A DNA stretch of 64,000 nucleotides. It comes from Acinetobacter gyllenbergii CIP 110306 = MTCC 11365. GTDB lineage: Bacteria; Pseudomonadota; Gammaproteobacteria; Pseudomonadales; Moraxellaceae. Positions 25,481-35,581 of this stretch are shown here, piece after piece. The notes below the pieces were generated by a model that was not told the origin of the DNA, did no database searches, and was given only the letters and a program-made list of their open reading frames with translations. The stretch covers positions 1 through 64,000 of the forward strand of contig NZ_ATGG01000016.1 of the NCBI RefSeq assembly GCF_000413855.1. Direction: 5' to 3'. How positions within the stretch are numbered: position 1 is the first letter of the stretch; the number at the start of each line of letters is the position of its first letter. The translations under genes and the position numbers were made by a program.

Positions 25481-26749
25481 TTATTTTGGAATATAGGGCT
25501 GTAAACCTGTACCCGCCTCAATCACAATCTTGATCAATTTCTGACAGAACTTATAGCTTTCTTCCAATAAACCCAAATCACTGGCCCGTGCGTTATTCTG
25601 CATCAATACGGCCTTATGGTATTGATAGCGTTGTTTTAAATATGCGAGATCTTGGCTTAATGCAATCATCATCAACTCAAAACGAAAATCCAGATCAATT
25701 TTAAAATCTGCCGGCATCTCGCCATAGGCCCACGCCTGCAACACCTCTAGTCGACCTTGGCCTAGATTTGTAAAGATAAAATCAATATAAGCATCTAAAT
25801 TTTTGAAAAAATCCTGAATATCAGCCTGCGAATCCCAACGTCCCGTCAATGCAAAACAAAGTTCACTATTATTTTTCTGTCCTGTATTTTTATGGATATC
25901 CATTGAACGTAGGCGAAAAATCAAACGTTCAGACAACTGCTCTTGCAACTGCTCAGGAATAAACCGATCGGTAAAATCCATCGCAAAAGACAGCATTGGA
26001 CTAACTGTTAACTTTCTAAGCACCATCTTGATTTGATAAAAAACCCCCAACTGCTTTTGGGTCAGCAAAAAGCAACGATAACCTGTATCCAATGCCAACT
26101 CAGGTCGGCCAATGTTGCCCCAATTCGAAATAAAATCATGCGCAACATTAAAGACATCAAGCTTAAGATACTGCGTATCCTTTTGTTGTTCAAACCACTG
26201 GCTAATTAATTGTTCTGCTTCAGGCATATTCCGTGGCATCTGAAAATCGCTCACCAATACAGCAGGCTCAACTTCAGGAGCAAACTCAAGCTGTTTGACT
26301 TGCAAAGGCTCGAGTAAATAAGGCTGCAACATATTGGACACCGCATTTTCAGGAGATTGTAACTCCCCTATGGCCCAGACATTATAATTCGACTCATAGA
26401 AGCCAATTCCTGTTTCATGTGCGGCCTCATAAAAGACTCGATAGACCGCATCATTTTGTGCCTCATTTTCCAAAATATCGACTTGCACACTGGCATACAA
26501 TCCTTGAGCAAACTTGCTCTTAATCCCCTGCACCCATTGCTGCGTTTGTTCAGAAAAATAAGATTGGTACTGTGGATCACAAATCTTGTTGCTAAATAAG
26601 TCCAACCACGCATGCAAAGTTCTGCCATGATTAGAAATATGACGATATTGTTGATGCAATTCAAAGGCAACTTGATGTGAATCATCTTCTGCAGGAACCT
26701 TACCTGTAAAAATTTCAGGCTCCCATAAATAAATCGTGTTTGATAACAT
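25481..26749 (-). CDS. Hypothetical protein
   Basis: 422 aa from ATG 26749, with GGATAAAAAG just upstream (TTG 26761 is an alternative). Soluble and rich in aromatic residues: YLWEPEIFTGKVPAEDD at the N-terminus, ETGIGFYESNYNVWAIGELQ, and LTGRWDSQADIQDFFKNLDA. The middle is repetitive in style but has no motif I recognise. No signal or membrane segment. Convergent with rpsT; the M66 protease gene lies upstream on the same strand. Function unknown. Confidence 0.65.
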   Translation of the reverse strand: MLSNTIYLWEPEIFTGKVPAEDDSHQVAFELHQQYRHISNHGRTLHAWLDLFSNKICDPQYQSYFSEQTQQWVQGIKSKFAQGLYASVQVDILENEAQNDAVYRVFYEAAHETGIGFYESNYNVWAIGELQSPENAVSNMLQPYLLEPLQVKQLEFAPEVEPAVLVSDFQMPRNMPEAEQLISQWFEQQKDTQYLKLDVFNVAHDFISNWGNIGRPELALDTGYRCFLLTQKQLGVFYQIKMVLRKLTVSPMLSFAMDFTDRFIPEQLQEQLSERLIFRLRSMDIHKNTGQKNNSELCFALTGRWDSQADIQDFFKNLDAYIDFIFTNLGQGRLEVLQAWAYGEMPADFKIDLDFRFELMMIALSQDLAYLKQRYQYHKAVLMQNNARASDLGLLEESYKFCQKLIKIVIEAGTGLQPYIPK

Positions 26750-26937
26750 CTTTTTATCCAATTATGTGTCAAGTTTCTCTTTTTATAAGCCTATCATGAC
26801 GAAAATTTCTACATTTTAAAAGTGCACTTTTATTATTTTTTTAACTTTCCAAAAATTATATTCTGGATAAAAAAATATGAAGCCCCACAGAACTTCATAT
26901 CATTGATTTATGAAATTTAAATAAACTTGTTAAGCAA

Positions 26938-29769
26938 TTAAGGGCTAACAGCCAGCACCTTGATTGCAAGAGGTAAATTCTTTGCAGACAATCCAGCAAG
27001 GATCAAGCTGTTATTTACCACAGGGATCATCCATTTTTGATTTGCCCCACTGGTACATCGATAACGAATTAAGCGTGCACGATTATTGCTTAAATAACCA
27101 CCCTCCAAATCAAAGCACTGATTTGACTGCTTAATCGCTTGTTCAGTCACATCAATTCCCCAAACCTGACTACTCACGCCACTACACGGCATCAGATTAA
27201 TCACATTGCCTGCAGTCGTCGTTAAACATTGATCAATATATTGCTTGTTATGAATTTTACCCAAGGCATCATAGACCCACTTCTCAGAATCATCCCCCAC
27301 ACAACCTATCGGGCCACTGATAAATGCATTGAGCTGACCATTTGCTAACGTTTCAGCTTTGAGGCAGTTGTTCCGATTCAATAGACTGGTACTCGATACA
27401 ATATTCAGATCGCCTTTAAGCGCTAGTTTTTCGACAAAGCTCTGAAATGCTTTCACTGCATCGGTGTTTAAATTATTTAAATCCGAACGATAGACATTGA
27501 TCCAACGATTGAGTCGATAAAGCTTAATTTGCTGCTGGGTATAACGCACCATTTCATTTTGTGCATCAGGTGATAGTTGATCTTTAAAAGTTCGGTATGA
27601 ATCAAACAACAACTTAGATTCAGGCGAAAGATTGACAACTGCCTTATCTTTATTCTCTAGCAAAGCCTGTTCTAACTGTGGCAGTTCTATTGTTCTCAGA
27701 GCTGAATATTCAGCCTCTTTACCAATCTCAACTGCTGGCGCTAGGACAGTGGTATTGGCAGGTATCGACATACTCGACAATAATACTGCCGCCTGATTGG
27801 CCTTTTTACAATATAGATTGACTTGCTGTGGTGCCTCACTTTGTGCAAAGTTGACATGAAATTTATTGGCATTGCTTTTAGCACCCATACGCTGCGGCGC
27901 CAAAGCAATATTTTGACTCGTACTGGCAAACTGCACATTCAGCCAACAACTTGCTGTTGCTGCATTCGGATTGGCTTGTGGTAAATCAAATACATTACCC
28001 CAGTTCCCTTTGGCGGCAGGATAAACCAAGCCAATCTGCGCCTCTGGATCATATCCACCCAAGATTGTATAGACTGGTACACCAAACATTTTAGGTTTCA
28101 AGTAATTACCATCAGTACGGTTATACCAAACATTGCCCGAGTCTGGGGTCTTAGGCTGTGCAACCTCCATCACCCGTGTTGTTGCATTCCATTTTTTATA
28201 GCCTGTTGGTGAACTGGCATCCCACACATAACGATCAAATGCAGGTTGGATTCTTGAATAAGTACTATAACCAGTGTAATGGGTATATTTAGAGATACTA
28301 CTTGTAGTTGCACCACCCGACATCGCATCCCAACCATAGGCATATTTATTTAAGAAGTTCGGTACGCCATTGGCGCCATCGCCTAAATTGGTGGTGGTCC
28401 AATTGAGGTTACTACGCATTTTATTTCTAAAGGCAATATAGCCCCAACCACTATCCGCATGATGTGCCGCCCAAAACATATTTGTACCCGCAGCGCCAGG
28501 ATAATGCCCAAGCCCATAGTGATGCCCAATCTCATGGCTAAATTCATTGCCCACAGAATCAATCAGCGTCAACATGCCATTACCACCACTTAAGCCATGA
28601 GTTGCCTCACCGTTGCTATATTTACCACGGGCATAATGTGCTACCACGCTCTGAGCAAGTGGTCTATCGACTTTCGCCACCTCGTCAAACACCATTGGTT
28701 GAACTTGGTCTAGCATAGATGCACTGGTCGCACCAACATTGGCCAAGTTGATTCCTACACCAAAAGTCGATTTGGCCGTATCTTCACGCATATCACCAGT
28801 ATATACATCACCTGTCGTAGCACTCACCGCATCATAAATGACACCGCTTGCCACCATAACTTTATTCAGTTTCAAGTCATCATATTTAGCGACAATCATG
28901 CGTGCCGCAGGAATGGTCTGGAAATAATCCGTACCCGCCTTTGCAGGCTCGAGCAGCATATAATGACCTGTAGATTTCGGTGGGTCGGTCAATAGGCCTA
29001 GACGGATATTTTGCAATACCAATTCACCCGGTGCGGCTAAATCAATATTGTTCGCAGTTAAATCACCACTACGATTATTCAGTGGATCAACTACGCGAAG
29101 ATGTAGACCTGCTCGGATCTCACTCCATTTTAAGGCAACTGTCCACGCTCTTTTCGAGTAGCTCACAGGCGGACGGCCATCCGTATTGGACTGATCAGAA
29201 GCTGCAATTCTTGATGGTTCTTTTAATTTAACCGTTCTGAGCAGTTGATTACCTTGATAGATCTCAACTTGTAATTTCTGTAGGTCACCCATTTCCGCAA
29301 GTGGTGTCACCAATAACAAGGCATCTTTTTCTGTGGTTAAGCGCGGCATTGAATCTTTTTCATTATTTTTAGGATTCACTACATGACTTTGTGCAAATTG
29401 TAGCATCGCAGCAAAACTGCCATTTAAGTCATTACGCAGTAGACGTGGCAATCCAAGCTTATCGTAATCATAAAAGCCTAAAACGGCCTCATCAATAATG
29501 TCCCTTTGTGGCTCTGGATACTTTTCTCCCACTGGTGGAATCGAAGGTGTTTCTTCTTCACCTTGGTCAGGCGTTTCGGATGTTCCATCACCTGGTAATT
29601 CATTGCTGCCTTCACCAGGTATTATGCTGCTACCGCCACCAGCAACATTATTATTGCTTGGTGGTTCAGTATTGGTTGTGGCGCCCGAATGATCTGAACC
29701 ACCACCACCACAAGCAACCATCATAATCGACAGTAAGCAGACCGTTAAATGCTTAAGTTGCAATTGCAT
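26938..29769 (-). CDS. M66 (StcE/TagA-like) metalloprotease lipoprotein with ricin-type C-terminal domain
   Basis: 943 aa from ATG 29769. Lipoprotein signal ends MMVAC (Cys20) followed by GGGGSDHSG and a Gly/Pro/Ser/Glu linker to about residue 85. Zinc site HEIGHHYGLGH at 412-422 (HExxHxxGxxH), with the StcE-like GLGHYPG continuation and a possible Met-turn DAMSGG at about 481-486. The C-terminal about 150 residues resemble a ricin-type lectin (NNCLKAETLANGQ, SSQVWGI, GANQKWMI). StcE and TagA cleave mucin-type glycoproteins and leave by type II secretion. A surface lipoprotein secreted by the T2SS is inferred. Confidence 0.87.
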   Translation of the reverse strand: MQLQLKHLTVCLLSIMMVACGGGGSDHSGATTNTEPPSNNNVAGGGSSIIPGEGSNELPGDGTSETPDQGEEETPSIPPVGEKYPEPQRDIIDEAVLGFYDYDKLGLPRLLRNDLNGSFAAMLQFAQSHVVNPKNNEKDSMPRLTTEKDALLLVTPLAEMGDLQKLQVEIYQGNQLLRTVKLKEPSRIAASDQSNTDGRPPVSYSKRAWTVALKWSEIRAGLHLRVVDPLNNRSGDLTANNIDLAAPGELVLQNIRLGLLTDPPKSTGHYMLLEPAKAGTDYFQTIPAARMIVAKYDDLKLNKVMVASGVIYDAVSATTGDVYTGDMREDTAKSTFGVGINLANVGATSASMLDQVQPMVFDEVAKVDRPLAQSVVAHYARGKYSNGEATHGLSGGNGMLTLIDSVGNEFSHEIGHHYGLGHYPGAAGTNMFWAAHHADSGWGYIAFRNKMRSNLNWTTTNLGDGANGVPNFLNKYAYGWDAMSGGATTSSISKYTHYTGYSTYSRIQPAFDRYVWDASSPTGYKKWNATTRVMEVAQPKTPDSGNVWYNRTDGNYLKPKMFGVPVYTILGGYDPEAQIGLVYPAAKGNWGNVFDLPQANPNAATASCWLNVQFASTSQNIALAPQRMGAKSNANKFHVNFAQSEAPQQVNLYCKKANQAAVLLSSMSIPANTTVLAPAVEIGKEAEYSALRTIELPQLEQALLENKDKAVVNLSPESKLLFDSYRTFKDQLSPDAQNEMVRYTQQQIKLYRLNRWINVYRSDLNNLNTDAVKAFQSFVEKLALKGDLNIVSSTSLLNRNNCLKAETLANGQLNAFISGPIGCVGDDSEKWVYDALGKIHNKQYIDQCLTTTAGNVINLMPCSGVSSQVWGIDVTEQAIKQSNQCFDLEGGYLSNNRARLIRYRCTSGANQKWMIPVVNNSLILAGLSAKNLPLAIKVLAVSP

Positions 29770-30086
29770 CACACTTCCCCAAGAAAAATTTGATAAATTA
29801 TCGTTAATGACAAATTACGTTAAATAGTTAAAATTAATATAAATCATATAGTTATATATATTAACAACTTAACCAACAAGAAGGGAAATTAATTTATCGC
29901 AAAAACAAGAAATGCTGGATTTATTACACTTTTAACCCAATTCAATTTTATTTACATTTCTAAATTAAACACAACTCACCCACCAGCACCACATTTCCCT
30001 CACTCAAACCACCTATTGTATCCAGTTAGAATTCATTTAAATTTAAGTTTTGAGCAATAATCAATCTACAAAAATTGGAGAGCCAA
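29770..30086. other. AT-rich intergenic region between M66 gene and frameshifted secreted-protein gene
   Basis: Very AT-rich, with TTAAATAGTTAAAATTAATATAAA-like runs near 29818-29860. It should hold divergent promoters for both genes, but no repeat or RNA gene stands out. Confidence 0.5.
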
Positions 30087-30495
30087 ATGAACAAGAATGG
30101 GAAGCTCATCATCGCAGTAACACTTTTTTCATGCAGTAGTCTAAGTTTTGCTACAAGCTGCACAAATACCATCGAGAACAACACGATCAGTGATCTCAGC
30201 GTTCCCGCAGGTGCACATTGCACACTCAACAATTGAAGGTGATGTAAATGTTGCGAAAGGTGGCAGTTTAATTTTAAATCGCTCTTCTATCCAAGGCAGC
30301 ATTCAAGCTAAGCAAGCAAAAGCAATTAGATTAATTAACTCAAGTGTCAGTGGTGACATAGATATTGCACAAGCTGCAACAACATTGAGTTTAGATAAGT
30401 CGATTATTTCAGGCAATATTCACTGCTCAGCTTCAACCAAGCTGCAAGCAAAGCTCAGTCATATCGAAGGGCAAAAAATTGGAAAATGCGGTTAA
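30087..30495 (+). pseudogene. Small secreted beta-helix-like protein, frameshifted
   Basis: ATG 30087 has GGAG 7 bases upstream and opens MNKNGKLIIAVTLFSCSSLS FATSC, a signal peptide with an FA/TS cleavage point, then SVPAGAHCTLNN and TGA at 30234. The next frame continues seamlessly: TIEGDVNVAKGGSLILN, SSIQGSIQAK, SSVSGDIDIAQ, SIISGNI, to TAA at 30493. The repeated S-x-I-x-G-x-I steps suggest a right-handed beta-helix. Restoring TCAACAAT once (CTCAACAAT-TCAACAATTGAA) recreates LNNSTIEG in frame, so loss of one 8-bp direct repeat explains the break. Intact product would be about 138 aa. Decay, phase variation and assembly error are all possible. Confidence 0.72.
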
Positions 30496-30641
30496 TCAGA
30501 CTTTAATCCAATCATGTTGATATTTGAATCCAAATGATCGGTTTGGGTTCAGATCAACAGCAATCTCACTCTATGTCTCAGCCGAGTCACTATGTGATTT
30601 TATTTTAATATTTCAAAGCAACATTGCTATGATCGATCGAA

Positions 30642-31373
30642 CTAGCGATTCAAAAACTGCTTTATTTCTAAGGCTTGCCGCTCACCACGCCAGATCCATT
30701 TTAATTGACTTTCCGCAAAATCATCACCTTCAAACCATACAAATAAGCCTTCCATCATCTCTGGCCAATCTGTTTGTTCAATTTGATTTTTACCAGAGAT
30801 CACCGCAACGATTGCTGCAAGAATGGTGTCATGACTCACCGCCAAACTTAAACCACCCTGTTGGGTCGGATGGGTATGATAAAGCAGCTCTAAGACATCA
30901 AATACACCAGTGATCGGATGCTTCATTCCTGGTAAGGCATTATTCACAAAACTATTGATAAACCCTAGCGCACCCTGTTTACGGAAATAAGGCGCTGCCT
31001 GCTGGATATCCAAAACAAAGCTGCCGGGTTCGACCAATAGACGTTGCTCAACAATTTCAATTTGATGCGTATTGACGGCTTTGCGCGTTTCATCGGCACC
31101 TTCAATCATTAAAGCTGCCGTATCAACACAACGCTGAATCGGGCTAGAAATACAATGTTGAATCGCCCGATCGGTATTCTGGATTAAATATTGCCCCCAA
31201 GCATAGGCCAGCTCACGACCTTGTTCAGTTAACTGAAGATCATAACCAGCCAAACCTTGTCCATTGACCAATTCACGCAAAGAGTGACGCGTAAACAAAG
31301 TTACAGGGGTAGAAGCATCAGGAAGTAAATCAATGGCTTCAAACATGCTTTTAGGCAATAAATGCAGAGTCAT
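30642..31373 (-). CDS. Histidine phosphatase superfamily protein
   Basis: 243 aa from ATG 31373 (TTG 31385 is the only upstream alternative). Catalytic motif TLFTRHSLRE at about 28-37 has RHS in place of the usual RHG. Supporting motifs: SSPIQRCVDTA (second basic site), VEPGSFVLD (catalytic Glu region) and LAVSHDTILAA (distal His). Phosphomonoesterase; substrate unknown. It lies 40 bp downstream of cysQ on the same strand. Confidence 0.83.
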   Translation of the reverse strand: MTLHLLPKSMFEAIDLLPDASTPVTLFTRHSLRELVNGQGLAGYDLQLTEQGRELAYAWGQYLIQNTDRAIQHCISSPIQRCVDTAALMIEGADETRKAVNTHQIEIVEQRLLVEPGSFVLDIQQAAPYFRKQGALGFINSFVNNALPGMKHPITGVFDVLELLYHTHPTQQGGLSLAVSHDTILAAIVAVISGKNQIEQTDWPEMMEGLFVWFEGDDFAESQLKWIWRGERQALEIKQFLNR

Positions 31374-31424
31374 ATTCACATACAAGCTTTAATTTAACCC
31401 ACTATAGCATGAGCCAGATAAGTC

Positions 31425-32282
31425 TCAATCTAAAATGCCAGACCGACTTAACGCATCATATGCAATATTTTTGCAATGCTGATCTCGATAAGCGATAAAG
31501 CCACCATTTAAAACCGTTTCACGCTGATTATAAATAAAAGGTTTTTCATCCAAAGTCATCAAACCACCACCAATACTTTCAAGCAGGGCTTGACCTGAAC
31601 TCGTATCCCACTCCGAAGTTGGATGGAAACGAGGATAAATATCAATTTCCCCTTCCAGCATCATACAAAACTTATAAGCACTGCCTGCTTCACGACGCTC
31701 TACCTGACGACTCTGTAAAATTGGCTCAATAAAGTTTTTATACTTTGGATTTTTACTGTTATGACTCAAACCAATTTGCAACGGTGCAGCAAAATCATGA
31801 TCTTCAAGCTGATATTGGAACCATTCTTGACGGCTAAAACTATATTTATACGGTAATTGCGAGGTATGTCCGATGTACATCACCTGCTCACACGGCACCG
31901 CAATAATCGCGAACGTGGTTTGGTGATCCTCAATCAAACTAAGATTAATCGTAAATTCATCACGCTCATGGATAAACTCTTTAGTTCCATCCAGTGGATC
32001 CAACATCCAACAGCGTTGCCATGCCGCTCGGGCAGAATAATCACTTTCTTCTGATAACACAGGTAATTGTGGTGTAACTGTGGCTAAGTGCTTTAATAAA
32101 AAGTGATTTACCTTTAAATCAGCTTGTGTGACAGGCGAATCATCACTTTTTTCCTGAATATTAAACTCGCACCCAGCACAATAACTTTGGTATTCTTCCA
32201 GCAATATTTGACTAGCCTGCGCCATGATCGGAACAAGTTGAGAGATTAACTGATCTTGGGGAGCAAGCGTTTTAATAAACAT
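31425..32282 (-). CDS. cysQ: 3'(2'),5'-bisphosphate nucleotidase CysQ
   Basis: 285 aa. Inositol monophosphatase-like fold that hydrolyses 3'-phosphoadenosine 5'-phosphate, clearing a by-product of sulfate assimilation. Motifs: DDSPVTQADLKVN (about 44-56), PVLSEES, the metal-binding WMLDPLDGTKEFIHERDEFT (about 89-108), and ATSEWDTSSGQALLES near the C-terminus (here HPTSEWDTSSGQALLES). It is divergent from the HAD gene, with about 11 bp between starts. Confidence 0.93.
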   Translation of the reverse strand: MFIKTLAPQDQLISQLVPIMAQASQILLEEYQSYCAGCEFNIQEKSDDSPVTQADLKVNHFLLKHLATVTPQLPVLSEESDYSARAAWQRCWMLDPLDGTKEFIHERDEFTINLSLIEDHQTTFAIIAVPCEQVMYIGHTSQLPYKYSFSRQEWFQYQLEDHDFAAPLQIGLSHNSKNPKYKNFIEPILQSRQVERREAGSAYKFCMMLEGEIDIYPRFHPTSEWDTSSGQALLESIGGGLMTLDEKPFIYNQRETVLNGGFIAYRDQHCKNIAYDALSRSGILD

Positions 32283-32293
32283 AGACCAACCTT

Positions 32294-32998
32294 ATGTCAT
32301 ATTCAGATTTACAGCAGCAACCGATTGCCATGTTTGACATGGACGGTACATTACTCGATTTAGCCTTTGATGATTTTATCTGGAATCATTGTCTGCCTGA
32401 ACGACACGCCCAAGTTCACCAATGTACACTTGAGCAAAGCCAGCAAACACTATTTCAATTCTACCAACAACATAAGCATACACTATCTTGGTATTCTTCG
32501 GCGCACTGGACGGCTAAAGTAGGTGTTGATGTGTTGCAACTGCAGTACGAGCATCGTGAAAAAATACGTGCACGAACTGGCTGTCATCAGCTCTTGCAAC
32601 AGTTGAATGCACATGGCTATCGTTGTTGGCTATTGACCAATGCTGATCGTGCAGGTCTACAACTTAAACTTGAAAATGTCGAACTCAGCCCCTACTTTGA
32701 ACTTATGATCAGTAGTGAAGAACTCGGGCATGCCAAAGAAGAAGTGGCATTCTGGCAAAAGTTGCAGCAACAACATCCATTTGACCCTGCACAAGCGGTC
32801 TTTATTGATGACACAGTTGCTGTACTCAAAGGCGCAGAAGACTTCGGTATCCAACAGTTATTCAGTATATTACAGCCTTCCAGCAGTAAAGCTGCAAGAG
32901 CCGCAACTGAGTTGCCGTACCCTACCCTTGATCATTTAACCGAACTTTTTGATTATCTTGAAACCAACCAACAGGTAACAGATGCCAAAACAGCATGA
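32294..32998 (+). CDS. GMP/IMP nucleotidase, HAD family (YrfG-like)
   Basis: 234 aa. HAD motif I MFDMDGTLLDLAFDDFIW (about 13-30), motif II LLTNADR, motif III and IV GHAKEEVAFW and AVFIDDTVAVL. It matches YrfG, a purine monophosphate 5'-nucleotidase, including the opening LDLAFDDFIWNHCLPE. It overlaps hslR by 17 bp on the same strand, the same pairing as yrfG-hslR in enterobacteria. Confidence 0.9.
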   Translation: MSYSDLQQQPIAMFDMDGTLLDLAFDDFIWNHCLPERHAQVHQCTLEQSQQTLFQFYQQHKHTLSWYSSAHWTAKVGVDVLQLQYEHREKIRARTGCHQLLQQLNAHGYRCWLLTNADRAGLQLKLENVELSPYFELMISSEELGHAKEEVAFWQKLQQQHPFDPAQAVFIDDTVAVLKGAEDFGIQQLFSILQPSSSKAARAATELPYPTLDHLTELFDYLETNQQVTDAKTA

Positions 32999-33410
32999 AC
33001 CAGACAGCATGGATGCCATGCGCATTGATAAATGGCTTTGGGCAGCTCGTTTTTTTAAAACACGCTCGATTGCCAAGGCCGCGATTGAAGGTGGTAAAGT
33101 TCACCACAACAATGATCGGGTTAAAGTTTCTAGAGATGTCCGGATTGGAATGGAACTGACCATTCAACAAGGTTTCGAGAAAAAAACGGTGGTGGTGAAG
33201 GCTCTTTCTGCCGTCCGAGGTGGTGCTCCAGCAGCTCAGTTACTTTATGAAGAAACAACAGAAAGTATTGCGCGTAGAGAGTTGCATGCATCACAACGAA
33301 AATTGCATAATCTAGCCCGACCCGATCATCGACCAAGTAAAAAAGATCGTCGTGATATCAATCGTTTTAAGCAAGAAAATGTCCAATCCTGGTCTTATCA
33401 TGATGAATAG
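32982..33410 (+). CDS. hslR: Heat shock protein 15, S4 RNA-binding
   Basis: 142 aa. S4 domain at about 13-80: MRIDKWLWAARFFKTRSIAKAAIEGGKV. A basic C-terminal tail follows (HNLARPDHRPSKKDRRDINRFKQ). Hsp15 recognises 50S subunits carrying a stuck peptidyl-tRNA and helps ribosome recycling. It is translated from within the end of the nucleotidase gene, as in E. coli. Confidence 0.93.
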   Translation: MPKQHEPDSMDAMRIDKWLWAARFFKTRSIAKAAIEGGKVHHNNDRVKVSRDVRIGMELTIQQGFEKKTVVVKALSAVRGGAPAAQLLYEETTESIARRELHASQRKLHNLARPDHRPSKKDRRDINRFKQENVQSWSYHDE

Positions 33411-33579
33411 ATGAGATGGATATTTTCTCATTTTGGATGCGTCATCTTGTGTCGCATAGACACAGATCAGATGTAGAATAAACAATGAGAATCTGCCACT
33501 ATACCCAAGTCCCAACAAGTTGAGATTCAATACATCCACTTGGGTTAGTCGTTAAGAAATAAAGTTTTGAGGTTTTGAG

Positions 33580-34626
33580 ATGGATGATAATAAAAGTAAG
33601 GCGTTACAAGCTGCATTGAGCCAGATTGAAAAACAATTTGGTAAAAATACAGTCATGCGCTTAGGCGATAATACCGTACAAGCAGTTGAAGCAGTTTCTA
33701 CGGGTTCTTTAACACTCGATATCGCATTAGGGATTGGCGGATTACCTAAAGGCCGTATCATTGAAATTTACGGCCCTGAATCATCAGGTAAAACGACCAT
33801 GACATTGCAGGCCATTGCTCAATGTCAAAAAAATGGCGGTACCTGTGCCTTTATCGATGCTGAACATGCATTGGACCCTGAATACGCACGTAAGCTCGGT
33901 GTAGATATTGATAACCTTTTGGTTTCACAACCAGACCATGGTGAGCAAGCGCTCGAAATCGCCGATATGTTAGTGCGTTCAGGTGCAATTGATCTTATCG
34001 TTGTCGACTCTGTTGCCGCATTGACCCCGAAAGCTGAAATTGAAGGCGAAATGGGTGACTCACATATGGGCTTGCAAGCACGCTTAATGAGTCAGGCGCT
34101 GCGTAAAATTACAGGTAATGCGAAACGCTCGAACTGTATGGTGATCTTCATTAACCAAATCCGTATGAAGATTGGTGTGATGTTTGGTAGCCCAGAAACC
34201 ACAACAGGTGGTAACGCACTTAAATTCTATGCTTCTGTACGCTTAGATATCCGTCGTATCGGTCAAGTAAAAGAAGGCGACGAAATTACAGGTAACGAAA
34301 CGCGCGTTAAAGTTGTGAAAAATAAAATGGCGCCTCCGTTCAAAGAAGCTGTATTCCAGATCATGTATGGTAAAGGGACTAACCAACTCGGTGAATTGGT
34401 TGATCTTGCAGTTCAACAAGATATCGTACAAAAAGCGGGTGCTTGGTACTCTTATCAAGGCAATAAAATTGGCCAAGGTAAAAATAACGTAATTCGTCAT
34501 TTTGAAGAGAATGCACAAATGGCTCAAGAAATTGAGAAGCTGATTCGTGAACAATTGCTTACCAAGAACAAGCCTACCGAAAACACAGATATTGAAGAAG
34601 AAGAACCAGATTTCTTAGAAAGCTAA
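33580..34626 (+). CDS. recA: Recombinase RecA
   Basis: 348 aa. Strand-exchange ATPase. Walker [10 protein letters not shown] (about 65-73), [20 protein letters not shown] (Walker B and L1 region), [21 protein letters not shown] (loop L2), and the acidic tail ending [17 protein letters not shown] lies 8 bases before the ATG. No E. coli-type LexA box is obvious in 33411-33579, in line with Acinetobacter lacking LexA. RecX follows. Confidence 0.98.
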   Translation: MDDNKSKALQAALSQIEKQFGKNTVMRLGDNTVQAVEAVSTGSLTLDIALGIGGLPKGRIIEIYGPESSGKTTMTLQAIAQCQKNGGTCAFIDAEHALDPEYARKLGVDIDNLLVSQPDHGEQALEIADMLVRSGAIDLIVVDSVAALTPKAEIEGEMGDSHMGLQARLMSQALRKITGNAKRSNCMVIFINQIRMKIGVMFGSPETTTGGNALKFYASVRLDIRRIGQVKEGDEITGNETRVKVVKNKMAPPFKEAVFQIMYGKGTNQLGELVDLAVQQDIVQKAGAWYSYQGNKIGQGKNNVIRHFEENAQMAQEIEKLIREQLLTKNKPTENTDIEEEEPDFLES

Positions 34627-34631
34627 ACTGA

Positions 34632-34653
34632 AACGCCCTTCGGGGCGTTTTTC
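34632..34653 (+). terminator. Terminator after recA
   Basis: AACGCCC-TTCG-GGGCGTT then TTTTC, 6 bp after the stop. It lies before recX, so recX probably gets only readthrough transcription, the usual arrangement. Confidence 0.9.
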
Positions 34654-34668
34654 TTTAATGAGGAAAGC

Positions 34669-35151
34669 ATGTTTAATTCCGAAAAAACCGAAAAACCCAA
34701 AACTCTCACAGGCTCAAGATTACGCTCTTATGCTTTTGCCCTGCTCACGCGTCGTGACTATTCTCAAGCTGAGTTAATCACCAAGCTCAATCAATATGCG
34801 ATCAACCCAGAGGAAGTCACAAAGCTGGTCGAAGAATTAGCACAACAAAATTATCAGAGCGACCAACGCGTGGCAGAACTGACGCTGGCAAGTCAACTCA
34901 GAAAAGGCAAAGGTTTACAACGGATCAAACAGGCATTAAAAGCAAAGCAACTGGATGCGGAGCTAATTACTGAAGAGCTGCAAGACGTCGATTGGCTTGA
35001 CCAAGCATATCAACTCAAACTGAAAAAATTTGGACAAGAAGTTGCAACTGACCAAAAAATCAAAGCAAAACAGATTCGATTTTTACAATATCGTGGGTTT
35101 GATATGGGGGTAATTATGAAAGCGATTGCTCGAACGAGCGAAGAAGAATAA
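34669..35151 (+). CDS. recX: RecA regulator RecX
   Basis: 160 aa. Three-helix repeat protein that inhibits RecA filaments. Typical motifs: LRSYAFALLTRRDYSQAELITKL, VEELAQQNYQSDQRVAE, IKQALKAKQLDAELI, and RFLQYRGFDMGVIMKAI at the C-terminus. Downstream of recA across a terminator. Confidence 0.93.
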   Translation: MFNSEKTEKPKTLTGSRLRSYAFALLTRRDYSQAELITKLNQYAINPEEVTKLVEELAQQNYQSDQRVAELTLASQLRKGKGLQRIKQALKAKQLDAELITEELQDVDWLDQAYQLKLKKFGQEVATDQKIKAKQIRFLQYRGFDMGVIMKAIARTSEEE

Positions 35152-35156
35152 CTGGT

Positions 35157-35266
<110 letters not shown>

Positions 35267-35581
35267 ATTGCCTGACAAAGTATAGAGATTTTTACCCGAG
35301 TTGCAAGCCTTGTTGCTGTTTTTCAGCGAGTTTTGCATTCAACTGCCTAATTCATCATCAACTGCTATATATTTGTTATCTATTTACTTTCAAGATGAAC
35401 AAACATTAAACAACAACCCAGTAATTTCCTGCAAAAGTGCTTGAAGATTGTAAATGCTTATTGCATTTAAATGAGTTGCTGTTTTAATGGCTAAATCAAA
35501 AATCTATATCTGGTGTGTTGCAAGTAAAAAGAGAAGACTTGTTCGACCACAGCTTTAATTTCAACTTATGGATGAATTTTT
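35267..35581. other. Intergenic region between ffs and cpoB
   Basis: It contains the ffs promoter near 35279-35306 and presumably the cpoB promoter before 35582. Nothing else stands out. Confidence 0.6.
35279..35306 (-). promoter_or_regulatory. ffs promoter
   Basis: Minus-strand TTGCAA (35306-35301), 16 bp, TATACT (35284-35279). The -10 is followed by TTTGTCAGGCAATGG, placing the start just before the mature 5' end. Confidence 0.75.

Noticed and set aside
33411..33579. LexA-type SOS box upstream of recA
   Set aside because: No CTGT-n8-ACAG sequence was seen; Acinetobacter is known to lack LexA.
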